DNA from: JAFKKS01 sp039808325
GTDB taxonomy: Bacteria; Pseudomonadota; Alphaproteobacteria; Rhizobiales; Xanthobacteraceae
DNA: 48,396 bases
Reading direction: 5' to 3'
NCBI GenBank assembly: GCA_039808325.1
Contig: JBDHSU010000013.1
Location: 1-48,396, forward strand
In this document: one piece after another, positions 24,840 to 33,840 of the stretch
Layout of the letters: each line of letters opens with the position of its first letter
Position numbering within the stretch: position 1 is the stretch's first letter
The notes under the pieces: generated by a model
Database searches by the model: none
Seen by the model: the letters and a program-made list of their open reading frames with translations, nothing else
Told to the model about the DNA's origin: nothing
Position numbers and translations under genes: made by a program

Positions 24840-25982
24840 ATGGCCATTCCGTTCTACAAAGAGATCCGCATCGGCGCCTATCTGCTCAAGCAGAAACTGA
24901 TGGGCCGGAAACACTATCCGCTCGTGCTGATGCTGGAACCTTTGTTCCGCTGCAACCTCGCCTGCGCCGGCTGCGGCAAGATCGATTATCCCGCGCCGAT
25001 CCTCAATCGCCGCATGACTCCGCAGGAATGCTGGGACGCGGCGGAAGAGTGCGGCGCGCCGATGGTCGCGATCCCCGGCGGCGAACCGCTGATCCACAAG
25101 GAGATCGGCGAGATCGTCAAGGGCCTCGTGGCGCGCAAGAAGTTCGTCTCGCTCTGCACCAACGCGCTGCTGCTGGAGAAGAAGCTCGATCTGTTCGAAC
25201 CGTCGCCGTACCTGTTCTTCTCCGTGCATCTCGACGGCCTCAAGGGCCATCACGACAAGTCCGTTTGCCAGGAAGGCGTGTTCGACAAGGCGGTGTCGGC
25301 GATCAAGGCGGCGAAGGCGCGCGGCTTCACGGTCAACGTCAACGCCACGATCTTCGACGGCCATGCCCCCGAGGACATCGCCGGCTTCCTCGACTTCACC
25401 AAGGAACTCGGCGTCGGCGTCTCGATCTCGCCCGGCTACGCCTACGAGCGCGCGCCCGACCAGGAGCACTTCCTCGCGCGCAAGAAGACCAAGGAGCTGT
25501 TCCGCAAAGTCTTCGCGCTCGGCAAGGGCAAGGGCTGGAACTTCATGCATTCCGGCCTGTTCCTCGACTTCCTCGCCGGCAACCAGGAATATCACTGCAC
25601 GCCGTGGGGCATGCCCACGCGCAACATCTTCGGCTGGCAGAAGCCGTGCTACCTGCTCGGCGAAGGCTACGCCAAGACCTTCAAGGAGTTGATGGAGACC
25701 ACGAACTGGGACTCCTACGGCACCGGCCGTTACGAGAAGTGCGCCAACTGCATGGCGCATTGCGGCTACGAGCCGACGGCGGCGCACGCGATGATCTCGA
25801 ACCCGTTCGAGGGTCTCAAGGTCGCGCTGCGCGGCATCAGGACGGAAGGCGAAATGGCGCCGGAGATTTCGCTGGAGAACCAGCGTCCCGCCGAATACGT
25901 CTTCTCACGCCATGTCGAACGCGAGCTCGCGGCGATCGAGAAAACCAAAGCCGGCACCGAGAAGACGGCGTCCGCGGCGTAA
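24840..25982 (+). CDS. hpnH: Radical-SAM adenosylhopene synthase HpnH
   Basis: 380 residues. The cluster motif is CNLACAGC (Cys38, Cys42, Cys45), followed by IPGGEPLIH and LHLDG-type radical-SAM strands. The C-terminal region has further Cys residues (CANCMAHCGYEP). HpnH adds the 5'-deoxyadenosyl radical to hopene, the first step in side-chain extension. Family identity is supported by the length and the start MAIPFYKEIRIGAYLLKQKL. It starts 11 bases after ispH. Unlike the frequent arrangement, it is convergent with hpnG and the last 78 bases of the two genes overlap. Confidence 0.95.
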   Translation: MAIPFYKEIRIGAYLLKQKLMGRKHYPLVLMLEPLFRCNLACAGCGKIDYPAPILNRRMTPQECWDAAEECGAPMVAIPGGEPLIHKEIGEIVKGLVARKKFVSLCTNALLLEKKLDLFEPSPYLFFSVHLDGLKGHHDKSVCQEGVFDKAVSAIKAAKARGFTVNVNATIFDGHAPEDIAGFLDFTKELGVGVSISPGYAYERAPDQEHFLARKKTKELFRKVFALGKGKGWNFMHSGLFLDFLAGNQEYHCTPWGMPTRNIFGWQKPCYLLGEGYAKTFKELMETTNWDSYGTGRYEKCANCMAHCGYEPTAAHAMISNPFEGLKVALRGIRTEGEMAPEISLENQRPAEYVFSRHVERELAAIEKTKAGTEKTASAA

Positions 25983-26633
25983 CGAGCCGAAAGCGGCGGC
26001 GCTGTCCCGCGCCGCCCGCATCAGCGCGATCATCTGAACCGGATCGCCCGCGAGGCCGCCGAACACGGCGGCCAGGTCGACCTTGCCGTTCGGCTTCAAC
26101 GTGTGCTGCGCGAGCGGCGGCAGCGCGCGCGAGGCCGGATCGCAGATCGCCCGCAAGGCAACGATCGGCAACTGATGCCGCGCCGCGAACTCCGCCGTGA
26201 CGTGCGACTCCATGTCGACCGCCGCCGCGCCCGTCGCGTCGCGCAGCTCCGCCTTCGTCACCGCGTCGAGCACGACGGCTTCGACCCCGGCGAGGCGCCC
26301 GAGCGTCGGCGCGTCGGGATATTTCTCCAGCGAGGCGGCAAGCGATTCCACGAGCCCGGGCGTACTCTTCCAGCGCCGGCCGGTCGCCGCGACCTCCGTC
26401 GCGACCACGAGGTCGCCGGGACGCAACGCCGGGTCGAGGCCGCCGGCGAGCCCGAAACTGATCACCGCGCGCAATGCCCGCCCGTCGACCGCGTCGAGAA
26501 GGGAGCGCAGCCGCTTCGGATCGCCGCCGCTGCAGATCGTGATGACCCCGGGGCCCGCCGCGATCCGCGCCTCTCGCGCGAGCCCGGTCACAGCGAGCAC
26601 CGGCCGTTCGTCAGATGTGGTCACGTCGAGCAT
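25905..26633 (-). CDS. hpnG: Adenosylhopane nucleosidase/phosphorylase HpnG
   Basis: 242 residues of the nucleoside-phosphorylase (PNP_UDP) fold: SFGLAGGLDPALRPGDLVVATEV, then AAAVDMESHVTAEFAARH with the active-site Glu, and LRAICDPASR. HpnG removes adenine from adenosylhopane to release the ribosyl-hopane used for later side-chain steps. Last gene of the hpnB-C-D-E-shc-hpnG operon. I give the ATG at 26633; a TTG at 26651 immediately after the shc stop is an alternative. Its 3' end overlaps hpnH by 78 bases on the opposite strand. Confidence 0.9.
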   Translation of the reverse strand: MLDVTTSDERPVLAVTGLAREARIAAGPGVITICSGGDPKRLRSLLDAVDGRALRAVISFGLAGGLDPALRPGDLVVATEVAATGRRWKSTPGLVESLAASLEKYPDAPTLGRLAGVEAVVLDAVTKAELRDATGAAAVDMESHVTAEFAARHQLPIVALRAICDPASRALPPLAQHTLKPNGKVDLAAVFGGLAGDPVQMIALMRAARDSAAAFGSLRRGRRLLGAGFGFLDRRELAFDMA

Positions 26634-26651
26634 CGGGCCGATCAATTCCAA

Positions 26652-28637
26652 CTACATTCCGTACGATACGGTGGTCGCATTCGCACGTTTCAAATTCCTA
26701 AACCGCGCCAGCGCCCAAAGCGGGAAGAACTTCCGGTAACCGTGGTAACGGAGATAGAAGACACGGGGAAAGCCCGTGGCCGTGAACAGCTCTTCGTCCC
26801 ACAAGCCATCCTTAGCCTGAGTCGCGCAGAGATAGGCTATGCCTTTCTTCACCGCCGGGCTGTCCACCTCCCCCGCCGCCATCAGCGCCAGCAGCGCCCA
26901 CGCGGTCTGCGAGGCCGTGCTCGGCGCCCGCTCATAGCCGCGATAGTCGAGCTTGTAGCTCGCGCCGTCCTCGCCCCAGCCGCCGTCTTCGTTCTGAATC
27001 TTCGCGAGCCACGCGGCGGCCTTGCGCACCTCCGGCGCCTTCAGGTCGACCTGCGCGGCGTTGAGCGCGCATAGCACCGACCAGGTGCCGTAGATGTAGT
27101 TCATGCCCCAGCGGCCGTACCAGCTCCCGTCCGCGAGCTGCACGCGCTTGAGATAGTCGACGCCGCGCGCGAGCCGCGGGCTCGTCTGAACCGTCTCGCC
27201 GAGTTGCGCCAGCATCGACACGCAGCGCGCCGCGACATCCTCCGTCGGCGGGTCGAGCAGCGCGCCGTGGTCCGCGAACGGGATGTTGTTCAGGTAGGAA
27301 TAGGTGTTGTCGGCGTCGAACGCCGCCCAGCCGCCGTTCTTGCTCTGCAGCCCCTCGACCCACTCGCGCGCGCGCGCGAGGGCGCCGTCGTAAGCGCCGG
27401 GCCTGAAGTTCGACGCGCGGTCCATCGCCATCGCGACCACCGCGGTGTCGTCGAGATCGGGGTAATGCGGGTTGGCGTACTGAAAAGCCCAGCCCCCGGG
27501 GCGCACATTCGGCCGCTGCACCGACCAGTCGCCCTTGACGTCGAGCACCTGTAGCGGCTTGAGCCAATCGAGGCCGGCGCCGACCGCCTTCTCGGCCTTC
27601 TCGCCGCCGACTTCCAGCAGCGTATGCGCCATCAGCGCCGTATCCCAAACCGGGGAGACGCACGGCTGGCAGTACGCCTCGTCCTCCTTGATGACGAGCA
27701 GCTTGTCGATCGACTTGCGGGCGATCGCGCGATCCGGGTGATCGGGCGGATAGCCGAGCACGTCGTACATCATCACGCTGTTGGCCATCGCCGGATAGAT
27801 GGCGCCAAGCCCGTCCTCGCCGTTGAGACGCTCCTTCACGAACGCCACGGCCTTCTCGATCGCGCGCTTGCGCGTCGCCTTGGGAAAGAACGGCTCGGCC
27901 GCGCGCAGAACCTTGTCGATGATCGCGAAGGTGACGAACCAGCTCGCCTTCTGATGCGGCGCCTTGTGCGGCGGCCCGACGCTTTCCGGCGGCTCGAGGA
28001 ACAGCTCGTCCACCCGCACGCCGAGCGGGTTTCGCGCGCGCGGCTTCAGCGCCTGCAGCACCAGCAGCGGCACGATCACCGTGCGCGCCCAATACGACAC
28101 CTTGTCGAGGTGAAACGGGAACCACTTCGGCAGCAGCATGATCTCGACCGGCATCACCGGCACCGCGCGCCACGGCACCTGGCCGTAGAGCGCGAGCAGC
28201 GCGCGCGTGAACACGTTGGCGTTCACGGCGCCGCCGCGCGCGTGCACCGCCTCGCGTGCCCGCTTCATGTGCGGCGCGTCGATGTCGTCGCCGATCATCT
28301 TGAGCGCGAAGTAACCCTTCACCGTCGCGCTCATGTCGAAGTCGCCGGCGTGGAACAGCGGCCAGCCGCCATGCGTCCCCTGGATGCGGCGGATATAGGC
28401 GGCGATCTTGGCTTCCAGTTCCTTGTCAACCGGCTCGCCGAGATAGTGCTTGAGCAGCACGTATTCGGCCGGGATCGTCACGTCCGCTTCGAGCTCGAAC
28501 ACCCAATGCCCGTCGTCGCGCTGCAGATCGAGCAGCGCGTCCGCCGCGCCGGCGATGCGCTCCTCGAGCACGGCCGCCGAAGGCTCTGAAAGGGAACGCG
28601 GCGGGGCCGCCGCTGCCATGGTCTGCGTTTCGTTCAT
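26652..28637 (-). CDS. shc: Squalene-hopene cyclase
   Basis: 661 residues, full length for the family. Membrane-associated cyclase turning squalene to hopene. The acid motif DLDD (Asp394, Asp396, Asp397) that protonates squalene is intact. QW-type repeats are visible (for example GGWAFQYANPHY, NGGWAAFD, DGSWYGRWG, EDGGWGED), as are CQPCVSPVWDTAL and YIYGTWSVL. The start at 28637 overlaps the hpnE stop by four bases (ATGA). The frame stays open upstream to 29108, but that stretch lies antiparallel inside hpnE and is not part of the protein. Confidence 0.96.
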   Translation of the reverse strand: MNETQTMAAAAPPRSLSEPSAAVLEERIAGAADALLDLQRDDGHWVFELEADVTIPAEYVLLKHYLGEPVDKELEAKIAAYIRRIQGTHGGWPLFHAGDFDMSATVKGYFALKMIGDDIDAPHMKRAREAVHARGGAVNANVFTRALLALYGQVPWRAVPVMPVEIMLLPKWFPFHLDKVSYWARTVIVPLLVLQALKPRARNPLGVRVDELFLEPPESVGPPHKAPHQKASWFVTFAIIDKVLRAAEPFFPKATRKRAIEKAVAFVKERLNGEDGLGAIYPAMANSVMMYDVLGYPPDHPDRAIARKSIDKLLVIKEDEAYCQPCVSPVWDTALMAHTLLEVGGEKAEKAVGAGLDWLKPLQVLDVKGDWSVQRPNVRPGGWAFQYANPHYPDLDDTAVVAMAMDRASNFRPGAYDGALARAREWVEGLQSKNGGWAAFDADNTYSYLNNIPFADHGALLDPPTEDVAARCVSMLAQLGETVQTSPRLARGVDYLKRVQLADGSWYGRWGMNYIYGTWSVLCALNAAQVDLKAPEVRKAAAWLAKIQNEDGGWGEDGASYKLDYRGYERAPSTASQTAWALLALMAAGEVDSPAVKKGIAYLCATQAKDGLWDEELFTATGFPRVFYLRYHGYRKFFPLWALARFRNLKRANATTVSYGM

Positions 28638-29887
28638 GCGTTTGCTTGCGTCACAAGTTCGGCGGCGCGATGCCCGGAGCGGATCGCGCCCTCGATGGTG
28701 GCGGGAAGGTTCGTGGCGGTCCAATCGCCGGCGAGGAAGAGATTGCGCCACCGCGTCGCGGGCCCGGGACGTTTGGCGTTTTCCTCCGGCGTCGCCTCGA
28801 AGGTGGCGCGGCGCTCGCGTACGATCTGCCATGCCGGCAGCGGCGTGCCGTCGAGCCCGGCAAGGGTTGCGACCTCGCGCCAGATCTTCGCGGCGAGTTC
28901 CTCGCGCGGCAGATCGGTGAGCGCGCCGGCATCGCTGATGGTGACGGACAGCCGGCCGGGGAAAGCGAACAGCCACTCGACCGTCGCGTTGACGACGCCG
29001 ATCAGCGGCGGCATTCCGGGCGGCGGATCGGCCTTGAAATGCGCGTTGAGGATGGGGCGGAATTTGGTCGGGACGCCGACCTCCGGGAGCAGCGTGCGCG
29101 CGCTCCACGGCGGCACCGCCGACACGACCGCGTCACCGGCGCCCAGCGCGACCGTCTCGTCGCCGAAATCGAGCGCGCGCGCGCGATCGCCCTCGAACGT
29201 CACGCGCCGCAACTGCCGTTCGAAACGCACGCCGGCGCCCTTCGCGCGCAGATACGCGAGCGCCGGCGTCACGAACGCCTCGCTCAAGCCGTCGCGCGCG
29301 ATCAGCGGCCGGCACGCGGTGCCGCCCGCGAGCAGCGTCTCGCGCACGATCGCGCCGGCGAGCGCCGCCGATCCCTGCTTCGGGTCGATGTTGAGGGCAG
29401 CGATCAAGAGCGGCCGCACCAGATTGTCGTAGAGGACACCTTCGCACCTTATCCGGTCGCAAACAGTCTCGTCGGGGCCGGCCCCGAGCAGCCGGCCGAG
29501 CCTTAGATAGTCACCCGCCCGGGTCTTCGGAACCCGTGCGTCCGGCTTGAAAATCCACCATGGGAACCGCGAATTTCCGAGATTCAGCGCCCATCGCGCG
29601 CCGCGCTTGAGGTCGGCGAAGGGAAACACCGCTTCCGCCGGCCCGGCCATATGCGCCTCGCCGCCGACGGCGCGCAGGAACGCCAGCGCGTCGCGGTTTC
29701 CCGACAGCAGCAGATGGTTGCCGTTGTCGATCGTCATGCCGATGAAGGGATCGTGATACGAGCGGCAGCGCCCGCCCGCCTGCGCGTTCGCCTCGTGCAC
29801 GACGACCTTGGCGCCGCGATCGACAAGCCGCACGGCCGCGGACAGTCCGGCGAGCCCGCCGCCGATGATGTGAACGGTTCCGGTCAT
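28634..29887 (-). CDS. hpnE: Hydroxysqualene dehydroxylase HpnE
   Basis: FAD-dependent amine-oxidase/desaturase-like enzyme, 417 residues. The N-terminal dinucleotide motif is VHIIGGGLAGLSAAVRL, with the partner Glu in VVVHEANAQAGGRCRS. The C-terminal FAD segment is LFLAGDWTATNLPATIEGAIRSG. In the HpnCDE route it reduces hydroxysqualene to squalene. The start at 29887 follows the hpnD stop by one base and has no strong RBS of its own, so coupling is likely. Confidence 0.94.
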   Translation of the reverse strand: MTGTVHIIGGGLAGLSAAVRLVDRGAKVVVHEANAQAGGRCRSYHDPFIGMTIDNGNHLLLSGNRDALAFLRAVGGEAHMAGPAEAVFPFADLKRGARWALNLGNSRFPWWIFKPDARVPKTRAGDYLRLGRLLGAGPDETVCDRIRCEGVLYDNLVRPLLIAALNIDPKQGSAALAGAIVRETLLAGGTACRPLIARDGLSEAFVTPALAYLRAKGAGVRFERQLRRVTFEGDRARALDFGDETVALGAGDAVVSAVPPWSARTLLPEVGVPTKFRPILNAHFKADPPPGMPPLIGVVNATVEWLFAFPGRLSVTISDAGALTDLPREELAAKIWREVATLAGLDGTPLPAWQIVRERRATFEATPEENAKRPGPATRWRNLFLAGDWTATNLPATIEGAIRSGHRAAELVTQANA

Positions 29888-29888
29888 G

Positions 29889-30737
29889 TCAGACGATCGC
29901 GTAACGGAGAAGGATGCCGAGAAGCGTCGGCTTCGGGATGCGCACGCGCTCGCGCGGGAGCGCCCATCCGCGCGCCACCATGCCGTCGAGGATGCGGCGA
30001 TAGACTTCCGCCATGATGCGCGGCGCGCGCACCGCACGGCGCTCGCTTGCGCGCAGGATCGTATCAGCCTTGGCGAAATGATCGCGTGCGCGCTCGACGA
30101 CCATGGCGCACGCCGTCCCGAGAGCGGGCTCTCTCGTCACCGCCGCCGGATCGGTGCCGGTGATGCCGGCGGCATGCAGCGCCTCGCGCGGCAGATAAAG
30201 CCGGCCGATGCCGGCGTCCTCGTCGATGTCGCGCAGGATGTTGGTGAGCTGCAACGCACGCCCGAGATGGTACGCGAGCTCGCGGCCCGGCGCTTCCGGC
30301 ATGCCGAACACGCGCACCGAAAGCCGCCCGACCGCGCTCGCCACGCGGTCGCAATAGAGATCGAGCGTGTCGAAATCCGGCGCGCGGATGTCTTCGTGCG
30401 CATCCATCTCCATGCCGTCGATCACCGCGAGGAAATCCTCCCGGCGCAGGTCGAACTGCCGCGTCACCCGCGCGAGCCCTTCGAGGCCGCGCGGCGGCGA
30501 ATCGGTGTAGAGCGCGTCGATGTCGCGCCGCCACGCGGCGAGCCGCGCCACCCGCTCGCCTCGCGGCAGATCGGAATCCGCGATGTCGTCGACGCGCCGG
30601 CAGAAGCGATAGATTTCGAACATGCCTTCGCGCTGCGCTTTCGGAAGAATGCGCATCGCGGCATAGAACGAACTGCCGGAAGCCACTTTTGCGACATCCG
30701 TGGTTTGGCTTTCGACGACAGCCACTGCCTGATTCAC
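29889..30737 (-). CDS. hpnD: Presqualene diphosphate synthase HpnD
   Basis: 282 residues of the squalene/phytoene synthase fold. The two Asp-rich magnesium-binding motifs are RRVDDIADSD (about 47-56) and QLTNILRDIDEDAG. It condenses two farnesyl diphosphates to presqualene diphosphate. The start is GTG at 30737. It follows hpnC by ten bases. Confidence 0.94.
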   Translation of the reverse strand: MNQAVAVVESQTTDVAKVASGSSFYAAMRILPKAQREGMFEIYRFCRRVDDIADSDLPRGERVARLAAWRRDIDALYTDSPPRGLEGLARVTRQFDLRREDFLAVIDGMEMDAHEDIRAPDFDTLDLYCDRVASAVGRLSVRVFGMPEAPGRELAYHLGRALQLTNILRDIDEDAGIGRLYLPREALHAAGITGTDPAAVTREPALGTACAMVVERARDHFAKADTILRASERRAVRAPRIMAEVYRRILDGMVARGWALPRERVRIPKPTLLGILLRYAIV

Positions 30738-30747
30738 CTGTCAAAAT

Positions 30748-31620
30748 TCAGCGCGCGGAAAGACGGCTGCCGAGGTGGCTACCAAGGCGGCCGGCAAGCC
30801 CGCGCGCAATTCCCAGCACGCCATAGCCCAGGAAGGCCGGTTTGCCGAGATGCACGCGCTCGCTCAAGGGATCGCTTTGCGCGAGCGTGGCGGTGAGACG
30901 CTCCGCCACCCGCTGGATCACTGACACTTCCAGCGCCAGTCGTAAATCCTTGATCTGCGACGAAAATACGGCGCTTTGCCGCAGCAGGCCGGAGGTCCGG
31001 GCCGCGAGGCCGCCGAGACAGGCCCGCAGCGCCGGCGGAGCCTGCGGCAGCCCCAGGTCCTCGACCTTCGCGCCCGCCGCCGCCAGGGCCTCGAGCGGGA
31101 TATAGACCCGGTCGAGATTCCTGAAGTCCTTCCCGCAGTCCTGCAAATGGTTGATAACCTGCAGCGCGGCGCACAGCGCGTCGTTCGCCGGCCAGGTGTC
31201 CCGGCTTTCGCCGTGCACATCGAGCACGAAGCGCCCGACCGGCATCGCTGAATAGCGGCAGTAGTGGATCAGTTCGTCCCAGTCGGCGTAGCGCGGCTTG
31301 GTGACGTCCATCCGAAACGCGGTGAGCAGATCCTGCGCGTGCAGCGTATCGAGGCCACGCTCGGCGAGCGCGAGGCGCAGCGCGACGCCCGCCGCCTCCG
31401 AGCTGTTGTCGCCGATGAGATTGTCCTCGAGATGATCGAGCAGCGCGAGCTTCTCGTCGGCGGAGAGCGTCGCGTGATCCGCGATGTCGTCGGCCGTGCG
31501 CACGAAATTGTAGAACGCCAGGATCGCGGGCCGATGCCGCGGATGGATGAGATGCGAGGCGACGGGAAAGTTCTCGTCGCGATGCCCCTTCCCGGAGCGG
31601 AGTTCTTGCGCCTGCGTCAT
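30748..31620 (-). CDS. hpnC: Hydroxysqualene synthase HpnC
   Basis: 290 residues of the same fold as HpnD. The first Asp motif reads VRTADDIADHA; the second is degenerate (NHLQDCGKDFRN), as usual in HpnC. The N-terminal GKGHRDENFPVASHLI is a family hallmark. HpnC converts presqualene diphosphate to hydroxysqualene. The start is the ATG at 31620, overlapping the hpnB stop by four bases. Confidence 0.94.
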   Translation of the reverse strand: MTQAQELRSGKGHRDENFPVASHLIHPRHRPAILAFYNFVRTADDIADHATLSADEKLALLDHLEDNLIGDNSSEAAGVALRLALAERGLDTLHAQDLLTAFRMDVTKPRYADWDELIHYCRYSAMPVGRFVLDVHGESRDTWPANDALCAALQVINHLQDCGKDFRNLDRVYIPLEALAAAGAKVEDLGLPQAPPALRACLGGLAARTSGLLRQSAVFSSQIKDLRLALEVSVIQRVAERLTATLAQSDPLSERVHLGKPAFLGYGVLGIARGLAGRLGSHLGSRLSAR

Positions 31621-32774
31621 CCGCGCGACGACACGTTGGCTTGCACGCGTCCCTTCCATTGGCCGCCGCGTCCGGACATGTACTGAAAGCCGGAATCGAG
31701 CGTGTAGAGCATGTAGAGAAAAGCCGTCACCGGCAGCGCCAGGCCCCACAGCAAAGAAAGCTTATAGAAGCGCAGCATCGGCTGGAACGACAGTGCCATC
31801 AGCATCCAGGCGGCGAGGCCGCACCACTGTGCGGCGCCATGCGCGAAGATCGCAAGCAATGGCGGCGCGAGATAAGTCAGCGCCATGCCGAGCGTGGTGC
31901 CGGCGAGCAGCAGCGGCGAATAGTTGAGCTGCGCGTAAGCCGAGCGCGCCACCATGCGGCGGAAATCGTCGAGCCTCGGATAAGGGCGCACGCTGCGCAC
32001 GCGGTCGGTCACGCCGAGCCAGATCGGCCCTTGCCTCTTCATCACGCGCGCCAGCGCGCAGTCGTCGATCAGCGCGCCGCGGATCGCCGCGATTCCGCCG
32101 GCCGCTTCGAGCGCGTCGGCGCGCACCAGCATGCAGCCGCCGGCCGCCGCCGCCGTCGCGTTCTTCGGCCTGTTCACCCAGGGAAACGGATAGAGCATCT
32201 GGAAGAAATAGATGAAGGCGGGCACATGCGCACGCTCGGCCAAGGTCTCGCAGCGCAGCTTCGCCATGAACGACGTGAGCACGAGCTTGCGGCTCTCCGC
32301 TTGCGCGACGAGCCAGGCGAGCGTGTCGGGCGCGTGCGTGATGTCGGCGTCGGTGAGCAGGAGATAGTCGACGGGCCGCGCCATTTCGAGCGCGGCGGCG
32401 ACGCCCTGGTTCACGGCCCACATCTTTCCCGTCCATCCGGCCGGCAGCGCGCTGCCGCTGACGATGATGAGCGCGCTGGCCTGCCCCGTCTCCTGCGCCG
32501 CCGCGCGCGCGACCGCCGCCGTGCCGTCGGTGCTGTTGTCGTCCACCAAGACCAGCGTGAAAGTCCCGGCATAGCTCTGCCGCAGCAGCGAGCGCACGGT
32601 CGCGCCGATCCCTTCCGCCTCGTCGCGCGCCGGCACCACCGCGACGACCCGCGGCCAGCGGCGCGGAGCCGGCGGCTGGCCGGCGTCGCTCTCGCCGTTG
32701 CGCCAGAACCCGCCCCGCGCGATGACGAGATAGAGCCAGACGCCAAGGGTCAGAATGCCGATCAGCAGAATCAT
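31617..32774 (-). CDS. hpnB: Hopanoid-associated glycosyltransferase HpnB
   Basis: 385 residues. An N-terminal membrane helix (LIGILTLGVWLYLVIA) is followed by a GT2 domain (VVPARDEAEGIGATVRSLL, VDDNSTDGT, LLTDADITHAPDT, and GALIDDCALARVMK), then three or four C-terminal helices from about 280 on. It heads the hopanoid operon. HpnB's exact substrate is unsettled; a role in decorating hopanoid side chains is usual. The start has only a weak RBS. Confidence 0.9.
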   Translation of the reverse strand: MILLIGILTLGVWLYLVIARGGFWRNGESDAGQPPAPRRWPRVVAVVPARDEAEGIGATVRSLLRQSYAGTFTLVLVDDNSTDGTAAVARAAAQETGQASALIIVSGSALPAGWTGKMWAVNQGVAAALEMARPVDYLLLTDADITHAPDTLAWLVAQAESRKLVLTSFMAKLRCETLAERAHVPAFIYFFQMLYPFPWVNRPKNATAAAAGGCMLVRADALEAAGGIAAIRGALIDDCALARVMKRQGPIWLGVTDRVRSVRPYPRLDDFRRMVARSAYAQLNYSPLLLAGTTLGMALTYLAPPLLAIFAHGAAQWCGLAAWMLMALSFQPMLRFYKLSLLWGLALPVTAFLYMLYTLDSGFQYMSGRGGQWKGRVQANVSSRG

Positions 32775-32804
32775 GGTTCAGATGGGTTGCCCTTTTGGAG
32801 CTCC

Positions 32805-32818
32805 TCCGGCCGGCCGGA
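32805..32818. promoter_or_regulatory. 14-bp palindrome upstream of the hpn operon
   Basis: Perfect palindrome TCCGGCCGGCCGGA 31 bases before the hpnB start, in the 192-base gap that must hold the operon promoter. It could bind a dimeric regulator. In DNA this G+C-rich a chance palindrome is also possible. Confidence 0.3.
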
Positions 32819-32966
32819 ACGAGCCATTGCGCGTCGCATGCGAGCAAACATAGTCATGCGCCGCCGCTTCGCAGCAGCCTGTAGCACAGGGCGCCGCGGC
32901 GGCCCACCTCGATACCGCATCGGGATTAGCGCGGCGTGAACGCGCCCCGCCGCCCGGCCCAGCCCC

Positions 32967-33737
32967 CTACAGCCCTTCCAGCGTGAGATAGACGCCGAGC
33001 AGCAGCAAGCCGGCGAAAAACACGCGGCGGAAGGTCTCGACGCTCATGCGCTCCCGCACATGCTGGCCGGCGATCATGCCGAGCAGCGCCGGGATCAAGG
33101 CCAGCAGGGACAGACCGAGAGGCGCCACCGAGGCGGTAAAAGCGCCGTGCCCGTATAGACCCACCGCCAAGGCAATCGTCGAAACGGTGAACGACAGGCC
33201 GAGCGCCTGGATCAGATCGTTTCGTTCCAAATTCAACGCTTGCAGATACGGCACCGCCGGGATCACGAATACGCCGGTCGCCCCCGTGGTCAGTCCCGTC
33301 GTCACGCCGATGAGCGGCGACAACCAGCGCTCATGCGCCGGCCGCACGGAAAAGCGTACCGACAGGAGGCCGAGCGCGGCGTATATTGCGAGCGCCACGC
33401 CGAGCGCAATCAGCGCCCGCCCCGAATGCGCGCCCGTCAGCATTCCGGCGCCGCCGACGGTGCCCACGACGACGCCCACCATCATCGTCCACAGCCGCTT
33501 CAGCAGCCGGCCGAACGCCGGGCCCGATAGCAATTGCCAGACATTGGTGACGAAGGAGGGAATGAGCAGCAGCGCCGCCGCCTGCGCCGGCGGCATCAGC
33601 GTGGCGAGGAGCCCCATGGCGACCGTCGGCAATCCCATGCCGACCACCCCTTTGACGGCGCCGGCGAGCAGAAAGATGCCACCGGCGGCGATCCAGATCG
33701 TCACATCATCCGTCACGGCGTGCGTCCCGTCCGTCAT
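32967..33737 (-). CDS. TauE/SafE-family membrane permease
   Basis: 256 residues, about eight membrane helices (IWIAAGGIFLLAGAVKGVVG onward; then AAALLLIPSFVTNVWQLL, and GVTTGLTTGATGVFVIPAVPYLQ). The two repeated halves each begin with a GxVKGVVG- or TGLTTGATG-like turn, as in the TauE/SafE (sulfite exporter-like) family, which exports small anions or organic acids. The start at 33737 is chosen because it begins just before the first helix. It is divergent from the LysR gene at 33841, which is its likely regulator. Confidence 0.87.
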   Translation of the reverse strand: MTDGTHAVTDDVTIWIAAGGIFLLAGAVKGVVGMGLPTVAMGLLATLMPPAQAAALLLIPSFVTNVWQLLSGPAFGRLLKRLWTMMVGVVVGTVGGAGMLTGAHSGRALIALGVALAIYAALGLLSVRFSVRPAHERWLSPLIGVTTGLTTGATGVFVIPAVPYLQALNLERNDLIQALGLSFTVSTIALAVGLYGHGAFTASVAPLGLSLLALIPALLGMIAGQHVRERMSVETFRRVFFAGLLLLGVYLTLEGL

Positions 33738-33750
33738 CTCGATACATGCG

Positions 33751-33797
33751 ACGCAACTTGACCGCGCCTGCCCCGCCCCACAATCTGGAAGTTGCGT
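33751..33797. promoter_or_regulatory. Nine-base inverted repeat between the permease and LysR genes
   Basis: ACGCAACTT (33751-33759) and AAGTTGCGT (33789-33797) are perfectly complementary, 29 bases apart, in the 103-base divergent region. A LysR-type protein often binds such arms to control itself and the facing gene. Confidence 0.45.
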
Positions 33798-33802
33798 TTG
33801 CA

Positions 33803-33823
33803 GCCTTCGGCCAAGCCGAAGGC
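33803..33823 (+). promoter_or_regulatory. Hairpin in the LysR leader
   Basis: Nine-base perfect stem (33803-33811 and 33815-33823) with a three-base loop, followed by five A, ending 17 bases before the LysR start codon. It could hinder ribosome loading, or on the opposite strand end an antisense transcript with a U-tract. Confidence 0.5.
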
Positions 33824-33840
33824 AAAAAGGGACGCGGAGG

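Noticed and set aside
28638..29108. Possible N-terminal extension of squalene-hopene cyclase
   Set aside because: This stretch lies in another frame inside hpnE. The family start and the four-base ATGA overlap with hpnE place the start at 28637.
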